A stretch of DNA of 64,000 nt from the NCBI RefSeq assembly GCF_004016505.1, contig NZ_SACR01000001.1, positions 62,001 through 126,000 of the forward strand, written 5' to 3'. The notes under the pieces were generated by a model, which had not been told where the DNA came from, searched no databases, and saw only the letters and a list, made by a program, of their open reading frames with translations. Numbering within the stretch: position 1 is the stretch's first letter; every line of letters starts with the position of its first letter. The stretch comes from Rubrivivax rivuli (GTDB lineage Bacteria; Pseudomonadota; Gammaproteobacteria; Burkholderiales; Burkholderiaceae_C). This document shows positions 32,561 to 40,826 of the stretch, piece by piece. The position numbers and the translations under genes were made by a program.

Positions 32561-33451
32561 TCAGGCCGGGCGGGGCTGGGCCGCCAGCGCGGCCTGGGCG
32601 GCCACGGCCGCCGTCACTTCCTTGCGGTAGCGGTTGAGCTCCTGCACGCTGGCGAAGCTGCGCTCCATCAGCAGGCTCATGTTGTGCAGGATGCGTTCGA
32701 CGACCTTGCCTTCCCACACCGCGTCGAACTGGATCTGGCGGTCGAGCCAGGCCTCCAGCCATTGCGGGTCGGGCATGCGGCTCTGGATGGTGTCGCGCGG
32801 GAAGAGCTTCACGTTGACGTGCAGGTTGGTCGGGTGCAGCGCCTGCGCCGTGCGGCGCGCGCTGGCCATCAGCACACCGATCTTGGCGAAGGCCGCGCGG
32901 GCCTCGTCGCCGAACTTGTGCAGCGCGCGCTTCATGTAGCGCAGGTAGGCGCCGCCGTGGCGGGCCTCGTCGCGGGCCAGGGTCTCGTAGATCGCCTTGA
33001 TGACAGGCTCGCTGTGCCACTCGGCCGCGCGGCGGTACCAGTGGTTCAGGCGGATCTCGCCGCAGAAGTGCAGCATCAAGGTCTCGAGCGCGGGCGCGGG
33101 GTCGAACTCGAAGCGCACGGCGTGCAGTTCCTCCTCGGTGGGCACGAGGTCGGGGCGGAAGCGGCGCAGGTACTCCATCAGCACCAGGCTGTGCTTCTGC
33201 TCCTCGAAGAACCACACGCTCATGAAGGCGCTGAAGTCGCTGTCTTCGCGGTTGTCGCGCAGGAACATCTCGGTGGCCGGCAGTGCCGCCCACTCGGTGA
33301 TGGCGTTCATCTTGATCGTCTGGGCCTGCTCTTCCGTCAGGCGGCTGGCGTCGAAGCGGTCCCAGGGGATGTCGCTCTCCATGTTCCAGCGCACGGCTTC
33401 GAGTTGCCGGAAAAGCTCGGGGTACAGCATCATGGGCTTGACGGGTTCCAT
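32561..33451 (-). CDS. Ferritin-like di-iron protein (acyl-ACP desaturase-like)
   Basis: A 296-residue all-helical protein. The di-iron ligand pattern is visible: Glu-x-x-His in WFFEEQKHSLVL near residue 85 and the second Glu-x-x-His in LARDEARHGGAYL near residue 160, with a separate Glu in ITEWAALPATEM. The spacing fits the ferritin-like superfamily that includes acyl-ACP desaturases and related oxygenases. The start at 33451 lies one base beyond the stop of the B12 regulator gene, so its translation is coupled. The pairing with a light-sensing regulator and a facing lipid-modification operon suggests a fatty-acid desaturase or hydroxylase; that is inference. It could instead be an oxygen-scavenging ferritin-like protein. 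Confidence 0.85.
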   Translation of the reverse strand: MEPVKPMMLYPELFRQLEAVRWNMESDIPWDRFDASRLTEEQAQTIKMNAITEWAALPATEMFLRDNREDSDFSAFMSVWFFEEQKHSLVLMEYLRRFRPDLVPTEEELHAVRFEFDPAPALETLMLHFCGEIRLNHWYRRAAEWHSEPVIKAIYETLARDEARHGGAYLRYMKRALHKFGDEARAAFAKIGVLMASARRTAQALHPTNLHVNVKLFPRDTIQSRMPDPQWLEAWLDRQIQFDAVWEGKVVERILHNMSLLMERSFASVQELNRYRKEVTAAVAAQAALAAQPRPA

Positions 33452-33452
33452 G

Positions 33453-34451
33453 TCACGATTCTAGGGAGGGCCCCGCCACCCCGCCAGCCTGCGCAGGCCA
33501 GGCCCGGCTGCCCGCTGGGGAAGCGCTGCGCCAGGCACGCAGGTGGCTTGCCAGGCCCTCGAGACTGGCCACCGCCAGCACCCCGGGCACGCTGCGGCGG
33601 TGCAGCACGGGCGCGGCGCCACCGGCCCAGACCTGCACGCCCGGTGGCAGCTTGCGCGCCAGCTCGGTCAGGCCCTCGACCACCTGGTTGGGGTTGAGGC
33701 AGCCGGTGAAGCTGAGCGCCACGATGTCGGCGCGGTAGGCGGTGGCGGCCAGCACCACATCCCACACCGGCGTCTGCACGCCCAGCGAGACACACGGGCA
33801 GCCCTCGAGCGTGAACACCGCTTCGGCCATCAGCAGCCCCAGGCCGTGCGGCTCGTGCGGGAAGGTGGTGAGCAGCACGCGCGGGTGGCCCTCGTCGGCG
33901 CCCGGCGGAATCGCGGCGATGGCCTGCCGCAGCACGGTCTGCACGAGCTCGGTGTAGGCGTGTTCCTCGAAGACCTCCATCTGGCCGCGTATCCAGGCGT
34001 CGCCCACGGCTGCGTTCAGAGGTGCCACCACTTCGGTGACGAAACGCGCCACCCCACGGCGCGCCAGCAGCCGCGTGAGCACGGTGCGCAGCTGCGGCAC
34101 GTCGTGGCCGCGGATCAGCGCCAGCAGCTCACGCAGATCGCTGGCATCGGCCAGGGCTTCGGCGCTGCGCAGGGGCTGGTCCACCGTCTGGTCGGCCAGC
34201 AGCTGCAGCGCGGCGGTCTCCATCTGCACGATGCGCCCCGGCCGGTGGCCGGCATCCAGCAGGCGCTTGACGAGGCGCAGCTTCTCCACCTGCTCCAGCG
34301 CATAGGCACGCTCGCCCACGGCGTCGCGGCCCGGCGTGGGAAAGCCGTAGCGGCGCTCCCAGACGCGCAGGGTGTCTTTCGACAAACCCGTGTCGCGTTC
34401 GACGGCGGCGATCGACAAGGTGATCAAGGCGGAGCGTGAGCTGTCGTTCAT
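33453..34451 (-). CDS. MerR-family B12-dependent photoreceptor/regulator (CarH/LitR type)
   Basis: A 332-residue transcription factor. The N-terminal MerR winged helix-turn-helix spans residues ~11-75 (LSKDTLRVWERRYGFPTPGR). A helical B12-cap domain carries the W-x9-EH signature (Trp153, Glu163, His164, in WIRGQMEVFEEH). A cobalamin-binding Rossmann domain follows with the lower-ligand motif EPHGLG (His202), then SLGV and a late GG. Family members bind adenosylcobalamin in the dark, repress DNA, and release it on light. In Thermus CarH the residue after the Trp is the His that ligates cobalt in the light state; here it is Ile154, an unusual feature if the alignment holds. It is divergent from the lipid operon and coupled to the di-iron gene. 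Confidence 0.92.
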   Translation of the reverse strand: MNDSSRSALITLSIAAVERDTGLSKDTLRVWERRYGFPTPGRDAVGERAYALEQVEKLRLVKRLLDAGHRPGRIVQMETAALQLLADQTVDQPLRSAEALADASDLRELLALIRGHDVPQLRTVLTRLLARRGVARFVTEVVAPLNAAVGDAWIRGQMEVFEEHAYTELVQTVLRQAIAAIPPGADEGHPRVLLTTFPHEPHGLGLLMAEAVFTLEGCPCVSLGVQTPVWDVVLAATAYRADIVALSFTGCLNPNQVVEGLTELARKLPPGVQVWAGGAAPVLHRRSVPGVLAVASLEGLASHLRAWRSASPAGSRAWPAQAGGVAGPSLES

Positions 34452-34603
34452 GGCGGTGGCGGCTGCCGGGCATTCTCAACGGGCGCGCGCATTTCTGCGC
34501 ACGTGCAAACACCAGCGCCCCCAGCGCGCCTGCGCACCCACGCAGGCCGGGCCAAAGGGCCGACCGTGGGTGGGGACAACACCGCGACGCCACCACACAT
34601 TAC

Positions 34604-34626
34604 CGACTGGTCAAAACGCGACTGGT
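34604..34626 (+). promoter_or_regulatory. Direct repeat CGACTGGT x2, candidate operator
   Basis: CGACTGGT at 34604-34611 and again at 34619-34626, start-to-start 15 bases. It is followed by TAGTTTACACT, the most A/T-rich stretch in the upstream half of this region. Tandem direct repeats are how CarH-type tetramers contact DNA, but this motif has not been matched to a known CarH/LitR site. Confidence 0.35.
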
Positions 34627-34783
34627 TAGTTTACACTGCGACCCCCGACGCGCGGCTCGGATGTGCCACGCGTGAGCATCCAGTCCCAGGTCTGTCGGTC
34701 ATGCCACACTGCGCACCACCTCTTGTCAACCCGCGAAGGCACCCCAGCGCCACGCTTCTTTACGCGAGCGGGGCCGGCACCCT

Positions 34784-34812
34784 GGAACTTTTCTTCACCA
34801 CAGGCTTCTCAC
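34784..34812 (+). promoter_or_regulatory. Candidate ECF-sigma (RpoE-like) promoter of the lipid operon
   Basis: GGAACTT at 34784-34790, a 16-base spacer, then TCTCAC at 34807-34812, close to the E. coli sigma-E pattern GGAACTT-N16-TCTGA. It points toward the operon beginning at 35023. Comparable lipid operons in Rhodobacter are under an ECF sigma factor; no ECF gene is in the window. Confidence 0.4.
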
Positions 34813-35022
34813 GCTGCAGTTCGGCGTTGATTCACTCTCAAGGCTGAACTGAATGCTGATTTTTCTGTTGTGCGGACCGTCGGCAGTGCCGGCCGAAATC
34901 CCGGGGTCTCTCTCCTCCTCCTCCCTCCCTCCCTCGTTGGCCCCGGGGCGCCGCACAGCAGCCTTTACAGACCGGGGCACCGCGCGCTGCGGTGCCCCGC
35001 TGATTCGCCAGGGGGGCCGGGC

Positions 35023-36342
35023 ATGAAGCGGGTGGCCGTCATCGGCTCGGGCATCACCGGGCTGGCCAGCGCGCACGAGCTCTCCAGGGACGCCCGCGTC
35101 ACGCTGTTCGAGGCCGACAGCTACTTCGGCGGCCACACGCACACCGTCGACATCACGCTGCCCACGCCGCAAGGGCCGGTCACGCATGGCGTGGACACCG
35201 GCTTCCTGGTGTTCAACCACCGCACCTACCCGAACCTGGTGAAGCTCTTCGCCGAACACGGCGTGGAGACGGCGCCGTCGGACATGTCGTTCTCGGTGCA
35301 GGTGCGCCAGAACGGGCTGGAGTGGAGCGGCAACAACCTCAACACGGTGTTCGCGCAGCGCAGCAACCTCTTCAAGCCGCGCTTCCTGGGCATGCTGCGC
35401 GACATCCTGCGCTTCAACAAGCTCACCACCGCCATCGCCCTGCGCAACGCCGAAGGTGAACTGGCGCAACCGATCGACGATTTCCTCGACGAGCACGGCT
35501 TCAACGCGGCTTTCCGCGAGTGGTACTTCCTGCCGATGATCGGCTGCATCTGGAGCTGCCCCACCGACCAGATGCTGCGCTTCCCCATCGGCACGATGAT
35601 CCGCTTCTGCCACAACCACGGCCTGATCCAGGTGGCCGACCGGCCGCAGTGGTACACGGTGCGCGGCGGCGCCAAGCACTACGTGGCGAAGCTGCTGAAG
35701 AGCGTGGCCGATGCGCGCTTGAACACCCCCGTGCGCAGCGTGCGGCGCCTGCCCGGCGGTGGCGTGGCCGTGGCCACCGACAGCGGCACCGAGACCTTCG
35801 ACGCCGTGGTGATGGCCTGCCACAGCGACCAGAGCCTCGCGATGCTGGCCGACGCCACCCCGGCCGAACGCGAAGTGCTGGGCGCCGTGCGCTACCACCC
35901 CAACCATGCCGTGCTGCACACCGATGAAGCCGTGCTCCCGCGCCGCAAGCTGGCCTGGGCCGCGTGGAACTACGCCCGCGCCGCCGACACCGGCCGCGAG
36001 CAGGCCGCCGTGTGCCTGCACTACCTGATCAACCAGCTGCAACCGCTGCCCTGGACGCAGCCGGTGGTGGTGTCGCTCAACCCCGACCCGGCGCACATGC
36101 CTGCGGCAGACAAGGTGCTGGGCCGCTTCGACTACAGCCACCCGGTCTTCGACCGCGCTGCCGTGGCCGCTCAGCAGCGCCTGCCCGCGGTGCAGGGCAC
36201 CGGCGGCGTGTGGTTCGGCGGCGCCTGGACGCGCTACGGCTTCCATGAAGACGGCCTGATGTCGGCGCTGGACATCGTCTCGCGCGTTCGCCAGGCCTGG
36301 GCTTCTCAACCGGCAGAGCGTGCCGAGGCCCTGAGCGCATGA
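35023..36342 (+). CDS. FAD-dependent oxidoreductase (amine-oxidase fold; UfaD-like fatty-acyl desaturase candidate)
   Basis: A 439-residue flavoprotein and the first gene of the eight-gene operon. The FAD-binding motif VAVIGSGITGLASAHEL is at residues 4-20, followed by LFEADSYFGGHTHT. Typical family features are VDTGFLVFNHRTYPNL near residue 65 and a C-terminal FAD-contact region with VWFGGAWTRYGFHEDG. Homologues paired with a cyclopropane-synthase-like methyltransferase and DUF1365 include the Rhodobacter sphaeroides protein implicated in furan fatty acid synthesis (UfaD). I use the ATG at 35023, which begins the first beta strand and has GGGGGGCC upstream. Its stop overlaps the next start (ATGA). 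Substrate assignment is inferred from context. Confidence 0.88.
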   Translation: MKRVAVIGSGITGLASAHELSRDARVTLFEADSYFGGHTHTVDITLPTPQGPVTHGVDTGFLVFNHRTYPNLVKLFAEHGVETAPSDMSFSVQVRQNGLEWSGNNLNTVFAQRSNLFKPRFLGMLRDILRFNKLTTAIALRNAEGELAQPIDDFLDEHGFNAAFREWYFLPMIGCIWSCPTDQMLRFPIGTMIRFCHNHGLIQVADRPQWYTVRGGAKHYVAKLLKSVADARLNTPVRSVRRLPGGGVAVATDSGTETFDAVVMACHSDQSLAMLADATPAEREVLGAVRYHPNHAVLHTDEAVLPRRKLAWAAWNYARAADTGREQAAVCLHYLINQLQPLPWTQPVVVSLNPDPAHMPAADKVLGRFDYSHPVFDRAAVAAQQRLPAVQGTGGVWFGGAWTRYGFHEDGLMSALDIVSRVRQAWASQPAERAEALSA

Positions 36343-37103
36343 CGGCACCGCTTCAGCCCCAGGCCCTGCTGGCCACTGGCACGGTGCGGCACCGCCGCCT
36401 GCGCCCGGCCGCCAACGCCTTCGCCTACCCGACCTACTTCGTGATGCTGCCCATGCGCAGCCTGCGCACGCAGCCCTGCCCGGCACTGCGCCGCAACCGC
36501 TTCGGCCTGCTGAGCTTCCACGACGCCGACCACGGCGACGGGCGCCGCGACGCGCTGGCCTGGCTGGACGAACTGCTGGCCCGCGAGGGCGTGCACGACG
36601 CCACCGGTGAAGTCTGGCTGCAGACCTACCCCCGCGTGCTGGGTTTCGTGTTCAAGCCCGTGAGCTTCTGGCACTGCCACCGCGAAGACGGCTCGCTGGC
36701 GGCGCAAGTGGCCGAGGTCAACAACACCTTCGGCGAGCGCCACTGCTACCTGCTCGCGGGCCCCGGTCTGGGCTACGGCCGCGAACTGCGCGCGCGCAAG
36801 GTCTTCCATGTGTCGCCCTTCTGCCATGTGACGGGCCAGTACCGCTTCCGTTTCATGCGCACGGCCGATCGCTGCGTGGCGCGTGTCGACCACGACGACG
36901 AACAAGGCGCGCTGCTGCTCACCAGCGTTTCGGGGCACCTGGCGCCGCTGAACGCCGCGTCCGTGCGCGCCGCGTTCTTCGGCATGCCGCTGATGACGCT
37001 GGGCGTGCTGGCGCGCATCCACTGGCAGGCGCTGAAGCTCTGGCTCAAGCGCGTGCCCTTCGTCAGCAAACCAGCACCGCCCGAGGGGTTCGTCTCGCGC
37101 TGA
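36339..37103 (+). CDS. DUF1365 family protein
   Basis: A 254-residue protein of a family found almost always next to a cyclopropane-synthase-like methyltransferase and an FAD oxidoreductase, as here. Recognisable conserved segments are GTVRHRRLRPAANAFAYPTY at the N-terminus, RVLGFVFKPVSFWHCHR near residue 105, EVNNTFGERHCYLL near 130 and KVFHVSPFCHVTGQYRFRF near 155. There is no predicted membrane segment except a weakly hydrophobic stretch near residue 210. The biochemical role is not established; co-occurrence implies a part in modified fatty acid synthesis. The start overlaps the previous stop by four bases. A 71-base gap follows before the methyltransferase gene. Confidence 0.9.
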   Translation: MTAPLQPQALLATGTVRHRRLRPAANAFAYPTYFVMLPMRSLRTQPCPALRRNRFGLLSFHDADHGDGRRDALAWLDELLAREGVHDATGEVWLQTYPRVLGFVFKPVSFWHCHREDGSLAAQVAEVNNTFGERHCYLLAGPGLGYGRELRARKVFHVSPFCHVTGQYRFRFMRTADRCVARVDHDDEQGALLLTSVSGHLAPLNAASVRAAFFGMPLMTLGVLARIHWQALKLWLKRVPFVSKPAPPEGFVSR

Positions 37104-37174
37104 AGCGCGCCAGGCATCCACCCCGCCCGCCCCTGCGTACCACCCCTACCTTCGTTTTGCAGAGACCGCCGGCC

Positions 37175-38416
37175 ATGCGTTCAAACTCCGCCTCCACCAC
37201 CGCCCACCAAGCCTTCGCACTGCCCGACACGGCACCGGCCGCCGCGCGTGCCGTGTTCTCGCTGATGAAGCAGCTGCGCGCCGGCACGCTGGACGTGCAG
37301 TTGCCCGACGGCTCGCAGGCGCGCTTCGGCTCGGCAACGCAGCCCGAACCGCGGGCTGCGCTGCGCCTGCACGACTGGCACGTCTGCGCCGCCGCGCTGA
37401 AAAGCGGTGACATCGGCTTCGCCGAGAGCTACATCGAGGGCCACTGGACCACGCCCGACCTGGCGGCGCTGCTCAAGCTCTTCATCGCCAACCGCGACGC
37501 GGTGGAATCGGTGGTCTACGGCACCTGGTGGGGGCGCCTGGCCTACCGCATCAAGCACCTGATGAACCGCAACTCGCGGCGCGGCTCGGCCAAGAACATC
37601 CACGCGCACTACGACATCGGCAACCCGTTCTACCGCCTGTGGCTGGACGAGACGATGAACTACAGCAGCGCGCTGTTCGAAGGCGACTTCACCAAGCCCA
37701 TGGCCGAGGCGCAGCGGGCCAAGGTGCGCCGCGCGCTGCGCGAGTGCGAGGTGCAGCCGGGGCAGCGCGTGCTGGAGATCGGCTGCGGCTGGGGCGCGCT
37801 GGCCGAGTGCGGCGCGGCCGAGTTCGGTGCGCACGTCACGGGCGTGACGCTGTCCACCGAGCAACTGGCGTTCGCGCAGGAGCGCATGGCGCGGCACGGC
37901 CTGGCCGAGAAGACCGACCTGCGCCTGCAGGACTACCGCGACATCACCGACGGGCCTTTCGATGCCATCTGCAGCATCGAGATGTTCGAGGCCGTGGGCC
38001 GTGAGTACTGGGGCAGCTACTTCAGCACGCTGCGCAGCCAGCTCAAGCCCGGCGGCCGCGCCTGCATCCAGACCATCACCATCCGCGACGACCTCTTCGA
38101 CCGCTACGTGCGCGGCACCGATTTCATCCAGCAGTACATCTTCCCTGGCGGCCTGCTGCCCAGCCCGCAGGCCTTCCGTGCCGAGGCCGCCAAGGCCGGC
38201 CTGGAGGTGGTGAACGAATGCGCCTTCGGCCCCGACTACGCCGAGACGCTGCGCCGCTGGCGCGCGCAGTTCCTGCACCACGACCCGCAGGTGCGCCAGC
38301 TCGGTTTCGACCAGCGCTTCATGCACATCTGGGAGTTCTACCTGGCCTACTGCGAAGCGGCCTTCGACACCGGGAACACCAACGTCATGCAGTTCACGCT
38401 GCGCCGCACGCCATGA
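37175..38416 (+). CDS. Cyclopropane-fatty-acid synthase-like SAM methyltransferase
   Basis: A 413-residue SAM-dependent methyltransferase acting on unsaturated acyl chains of phospholipids. The N-terminal helical region has the substrate-recognition stretch GDIGFAESYIEGHWTTPDL. The phrase IHAHYDIGNPFYRLWLDETM is typical of Cfa proteins. The SAM site VLEIGCGWGALAE is near residue 205, and CSIEMFEAVG near 265 holds the bicarbonate-site Glu. The C-terminal FMHIWEFYLAYCEAAF is also conserved. It could make cyclopropane, or methylated/furan precursor lipids as the UfaM relatives do; genomic context favours the second. ATG at 37175 chosen; a TTG six codons upstream is possible. Overlaps the next gene by ATGA. 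Confidence 0.93.
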   Translation: MRSNSASTTAHQAFALPDTAPAAARAVFSLMKQLRAGTLDVQLPDGSQARFGSATQPEPRAALRLHDWHVCAAALKSGDIGFAESYIEGHWTTPDLAALLKLFIANRDAVESVVYGTWWGRLAYRIKHLMNRNSRRGSAKNIHAHYDIGNPFYRLWLDETMNYSSALFEGDFTKPMAEAQRAKVRRALRECEVQPGQRVLEIGCGWGALAECGAAEFGAHVTGVTLSTEQLAFAQERMARHGLAEKTDLRLQDYRDITDGPFDAICSIEMFEAVGREYWGSYFSTLRSQLKPGGRACIQTITIRDDLFDRYVRGTDFIQQYIFPGGLLPSPQAFRAEAAKAGLEVVNECAFGPDYAETLRRWRAQFLHHDPQVRQLGFDQRFMHIWEFYLAYCEAAFDTGNTNVMQFTLRRTP

Positions 38417-38994
38417 AGCCGGCCCGCCGCCAGTGGCTGCTGGCCGCCGCCGCGCTGCCCCTGCTGGGCGCCGGCGGCGTGTGGGCGCAATCGCCGCCGC
38501 CGGCAGGCGGGCCGGCCGAGGTGGCGGCCGAGATCACCGGCGCGCGGCTGCTGGGCAGCGGCACGCTGCGCTTCATGGGTCTGCGCGTCTACGACGCGCG
38601 GCTCTGGGCTGGCGTGGCCACCCCAGGGCCCGACTGGCAGGCCGTGCCCTTCGCGCTGGAGCTGCAGTACCTGCGCAACCTCAAGGGCAGTGCCATCGCC
38701 GAGCGTTCGCTCAAGGAGATGGCGCGCCAGGGCGAGATCGGCGCCATCGATGGCGAGCGCTGGCTGGGCAACATGCAGCAGCTCTTCCCCGACGTGAAGC
38801 CCGGCGACCGCATCACCGGCGTGAACCTGCCCGGCGTGGGTGCGCGCTTCTTCCTCAACGGTCAGTTGCGCGGCGAACTGCGCGAGGTGGCCTTCGCCCG
38901 CCTGTTCTTTGGCATCTGGCTCTCGCCACGCACCTCCGAGCCCGCGATGCGTGAACAGCTGCTGGGCCTGAAGACCGCGAGAAGCGCCCCGTGA
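38413..38994 (+). CDS. Exported chalcone-isomerase-fold protein
   Basis: A 193-residue protein with a cleavable signal peptide (ARRQWLLAAAALPLLGAGGV; cut after AQS region). The mature part resembles the chalcone isomerase-like family: LGSGTLRFMGLRVYDARLW near the N-terminus, FALELQYLRNLKGSAIAERS in the middle and FARLFFGIWLSPRTSEP near the end. Some members of this fold bind fatty acids rather than flavonoids, which suits the operon. A twin Arg before the hydrophobic stretch could direct Tat export, but the match is loose. It starts inside the stop of the methyltransferase gene and ends in a GTGA overlap with the transporter gene. The enzymatic role is unproven. Confidence 0.85.
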   Translation: MKPARRQWLLAAAALPLLGAGGVWAQSPPPAGGPAEVAAEITGARLLGSGTLRFMGLRVYDARLWAGVATPGPDWQAVPFALELQYLRNLKGSAIAERSLKEMARQGEIGAIDGERWLGNMQQLFPDVKPGDRITGVNLPGVGARFFLNGQLRGELREVAFARLFFGIWLSPRTSEPAMREQLLGLKTARSAP

Positions 38995-40277
38995 CCACTG
39001 CCGGCGCAGCGCCCGCCTGGCGCGGTGGCTGGGGCCAGGGCCTGGCCTACGGCAGCCTGGGGCTGCCACTGGCCTTCGTGGCGCTGCCGCTGTACGTGGT
39101 GCTGCCCAACCACTACGCCGCCGAGTTCGGCATTCCGCTGGCCACGCTGGGTGCGCTGCTGCTGGGCGCGCGCCTGCTCGATGCCGTGGCCGACCCTTGG
39201 ATCGGCCGCCTGGTCGACGGCTGGTTCGCCCGCTCGGCGCGCGCCGTGCTGCTGGCCGCGGTGCTGGCGGCGCTGCTCTGCGCACTCGGTTTCCGCGGGC
39301 TCTTCTTTCCGGCGGTGGACACGACGGCCGGCGCCGCCGGCCAGCCAGCGCTGCTGCTGTGGTGCGCCGCGCTGCTGGCCCTCACCTACCTCAGCTACAG
39401 CGTGCTGAGCGTGCTGCACCAGGCCTGGGGTGCGCGCCTGGGCGGCGACGAAGGCCAGCGTGCGCGCATCGTCTCCTGGCGCGAAGGCCTGGCGCTGCTG
39501 GGCGTGCTGGTGGCCAGCGTGCTGCCCTCGGTGGCGGGGCTGTCCGTGACCACCGCCGTCTTTGCGCTCACGCTGGCGCTGGGCGTGGCGCTGCTGGCGC
39601 GCGCGCCCAGGCCGCAGGTCACCACCGCCAGCGCGCCGGCCTTGTGGGCGCCGCTGCGCACGCCGGCCTTCAAGCGCTTGCTGGCCATTTACCTCGTCAA
39701 CGGCGTCGCCAGTGCCGTGCCGGCCACGCTGGTGCTGTTCTTCATCCGTGATCGGTTGCAGGCCGCTGCCTTCGAGCCGCTCTTCCTGGCCAGCTACTTC
39801 GCCGCCGGCGCCTTGAGCATGCCGCTGTGGCTGCGCGGCGTGGCGCGTTTCGGCCTGGCACGCACCTGGCTGGCGGGCATGGTGCTGGCCATCGCCTCCT
39901 TCGCCTGGGCCGCGCTGCTGGGCGCGGGCGACGTGGCGGCCTACACCGCGGTGTGCATCGCCAGTGGCATCGCGCTGGGCGCCGACCTCACGCTGCCCGG
40001 CGCGCTGCTGGCCGGCGTGATCCAGCGTGCCGGCCACGGCCAGCAGCTGGAGGGCGCCTACTTCGGCTGGTGGAACTTTGCCACCAAGCTCAACCTGGCC
40101 CTGGCCGCCGGCGTGGCGCTGCCGCTGCTGGGCGCTTTCGGCTACACCCCCGGGGCCCGCGACGCCGAAGCGCTGCAGGCCCTGACCCTGGCCTACTGTC
40201 TGCTGCCCTGCCTGCTGAAGCTGGCGGCGGCCAGCCTGTTGTGGGCGCTTTGGCTGCGCAAGGAAACACCCCGATGA
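38991..40277 (+). CDS. MFS/GPH-type carrier
   Basis: A 428-residue inner-membrane protein with about twelve helices. Typical cation-symporter (GPH/MelB-like) elements are visible: the helix 2-3 loop with ARLLDAVADPWIGRLVDG near residue 65 and a central cytosolic loop. It begins with GTG overlapping the stop of the chalcone-isomerase-fold gene. In comparable operons a GPH-family carrier sits at this position, so it may move lipid precursors, sugars or an osmolyte; the substrate is unknown. Its stop overlaps the next ATG by four bases. Hydrophobic content is high throughout and no periplasmic domain is seen. Confidence 0.9.
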   Translation: MTTAGAAPAWRGGWGQGLAYGSLGLPLAFVALPLYVVLPNHYAAEFGIPLATLGALLLGARLLDAVADPWIGRLVDGWFARSARAVLLAAVLAALLCALGFRGLFFPAVDTTAGAAGQPALLLWCAALLALTYLSYSVLSVLHQAWGARLGGDEGQRARIVSWREGLALLGVLVASVLPSVAGLSVTTAVFALTLALGVALLARAPRPQVTTASAPALWAPLRTPAFKRLLAIYLVNGVASAVPATLVLFFIRDRLQAAAFEPLFLASYFAAGALSMPLWLRGVARFGLARTWLAGMVLAIASFAWAALLGAGDVAAYTAVCIASGIALGADLTLPGALLAGVIQRAGHGQQLEGAYFGWWNFATKLNLALAAGVALPLLGAFGYTPGARDAEALQALTLAYCLLPCLLKLAAASLLWALWLRKETPR

Positions 40278-40816
40278 AACGACGCCTGATCACCCTGGCC
40301 GCGGCCTTCGCGGCCACCACCGCGCTGCTGGCGGGCTGCGCCTCGGCGCCCACACCGGCCGACTACGCCGCCGAAAAGCCGGTGCTCGATCTCAAGACCT
40401 ACTTCAATGGCCCCATGGTGGCGCACGGCATCTTCACCGACCGCTCGGGCAAGGTGGTGCGCCGCTTCACGGTGCAGATGACGGGCACCTGGAACGGCAA
40501 CCAGGGCGTGCTCGACGAGCGCTTCACCTACAGCGACGGCAAGACCGAGCGCCGCGTCTGGAAGCTCACCGACGAAGGCAACGGCCGCTGGACCGGCCGC
40601 GCCGACGACGTGGTGGGCGTGGCCGAAGGCCGCAGCGCCGGCAACGCGCTGAACTGGCGCTACACGCTCAGCCTGCCGGTGGACGGCAAGGTCTACGAGG
40701 TGCAGTTCGACGACTGGATGTTCCTGATGGACGACAAGGTGATGCTGAACAAGGCCGTGATGAGCAAGTTCGGCATCTACCTTGGCGAAGTGACCCTGTC
40801 CTTCTACAAACCCTGA
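40274..40816 (+). CDS. DUF3833 family lipoprotein
   Basis: A 180-residue lipoprotein. The signal peptide ends in a clear lipobox (ALLAGCASA), so Cys at about residue 22 is lipidated. The mature domain matches DUF3833: VLDLKTYFNGPMVAHGIFTD, then FTVQMTGTWNGNQGVLDERF, then VDGKVYEVQFDDWMFLMDDK. The family is calycin-like in its beta-rich pattern and might bind a hydrophobic ligand, which would fit a lipid-modification operon; this is inference. It starts in an ATGA overlap with the carrier gene, and the SDR gene begins 10 bases after its stop, so expression is coupled. Confidence 0.9.
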   Translation: MKRRLITLAAAFAATTALLAGCASAPTPADYAAEKPVLDLKTYFNGPMVAHGIFTDRSGKVVRRFTVQMTGTWNGNQGVLDERFTYSDGKTERRVWKLTDEGNGRWTGRADDVVGVAEGRSAGNALNWRYTLSLPVDGKVYEVQFDDWMFLMDDKVMLNKAVMSKFGIYLGEVTLSFYKP

Positions 40817-40826
40817 AAAGAACAAG

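Larger units (their letters stand above)
34452..35022. promoter_or_regulatory. 571-base divergent regulatory region between the photoreceptor gene and the lipid operon
   Basis: No supported gene. It is less GC-rich than its surroundings between about 34585-34640 and 34770-34870, as expected for promoters. It contains a direct repeat (34604-34626), a TTTACA-containing A/T-rich stretch just after it, an ECF-type promoter candidate (34784-34812), and a pyrimidine-rich run (CTCTCCTCCTCCTCCCTCCC, about 34910-34930) before the first operon gene. The long leader after the candidate promoter (about 200 bases) could hold post-transcriptional control, but I see no recognisable riboswitch. Confidence 0.6.

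Noticed and set aside
30723-33293. An 856-residue form of the TpsB gene
   Set aside because: The extra N-terminal third lies over the di-iron gene in another frame; the signal peptide and ribosome site mark the start at 32396.
34838-34862. Sigma-70 promoter built on TTGATT near 34830
   Set aside because: The matching -10 (TGAATG) is poor and the spacing forced; the ECF-type match nearby is better.
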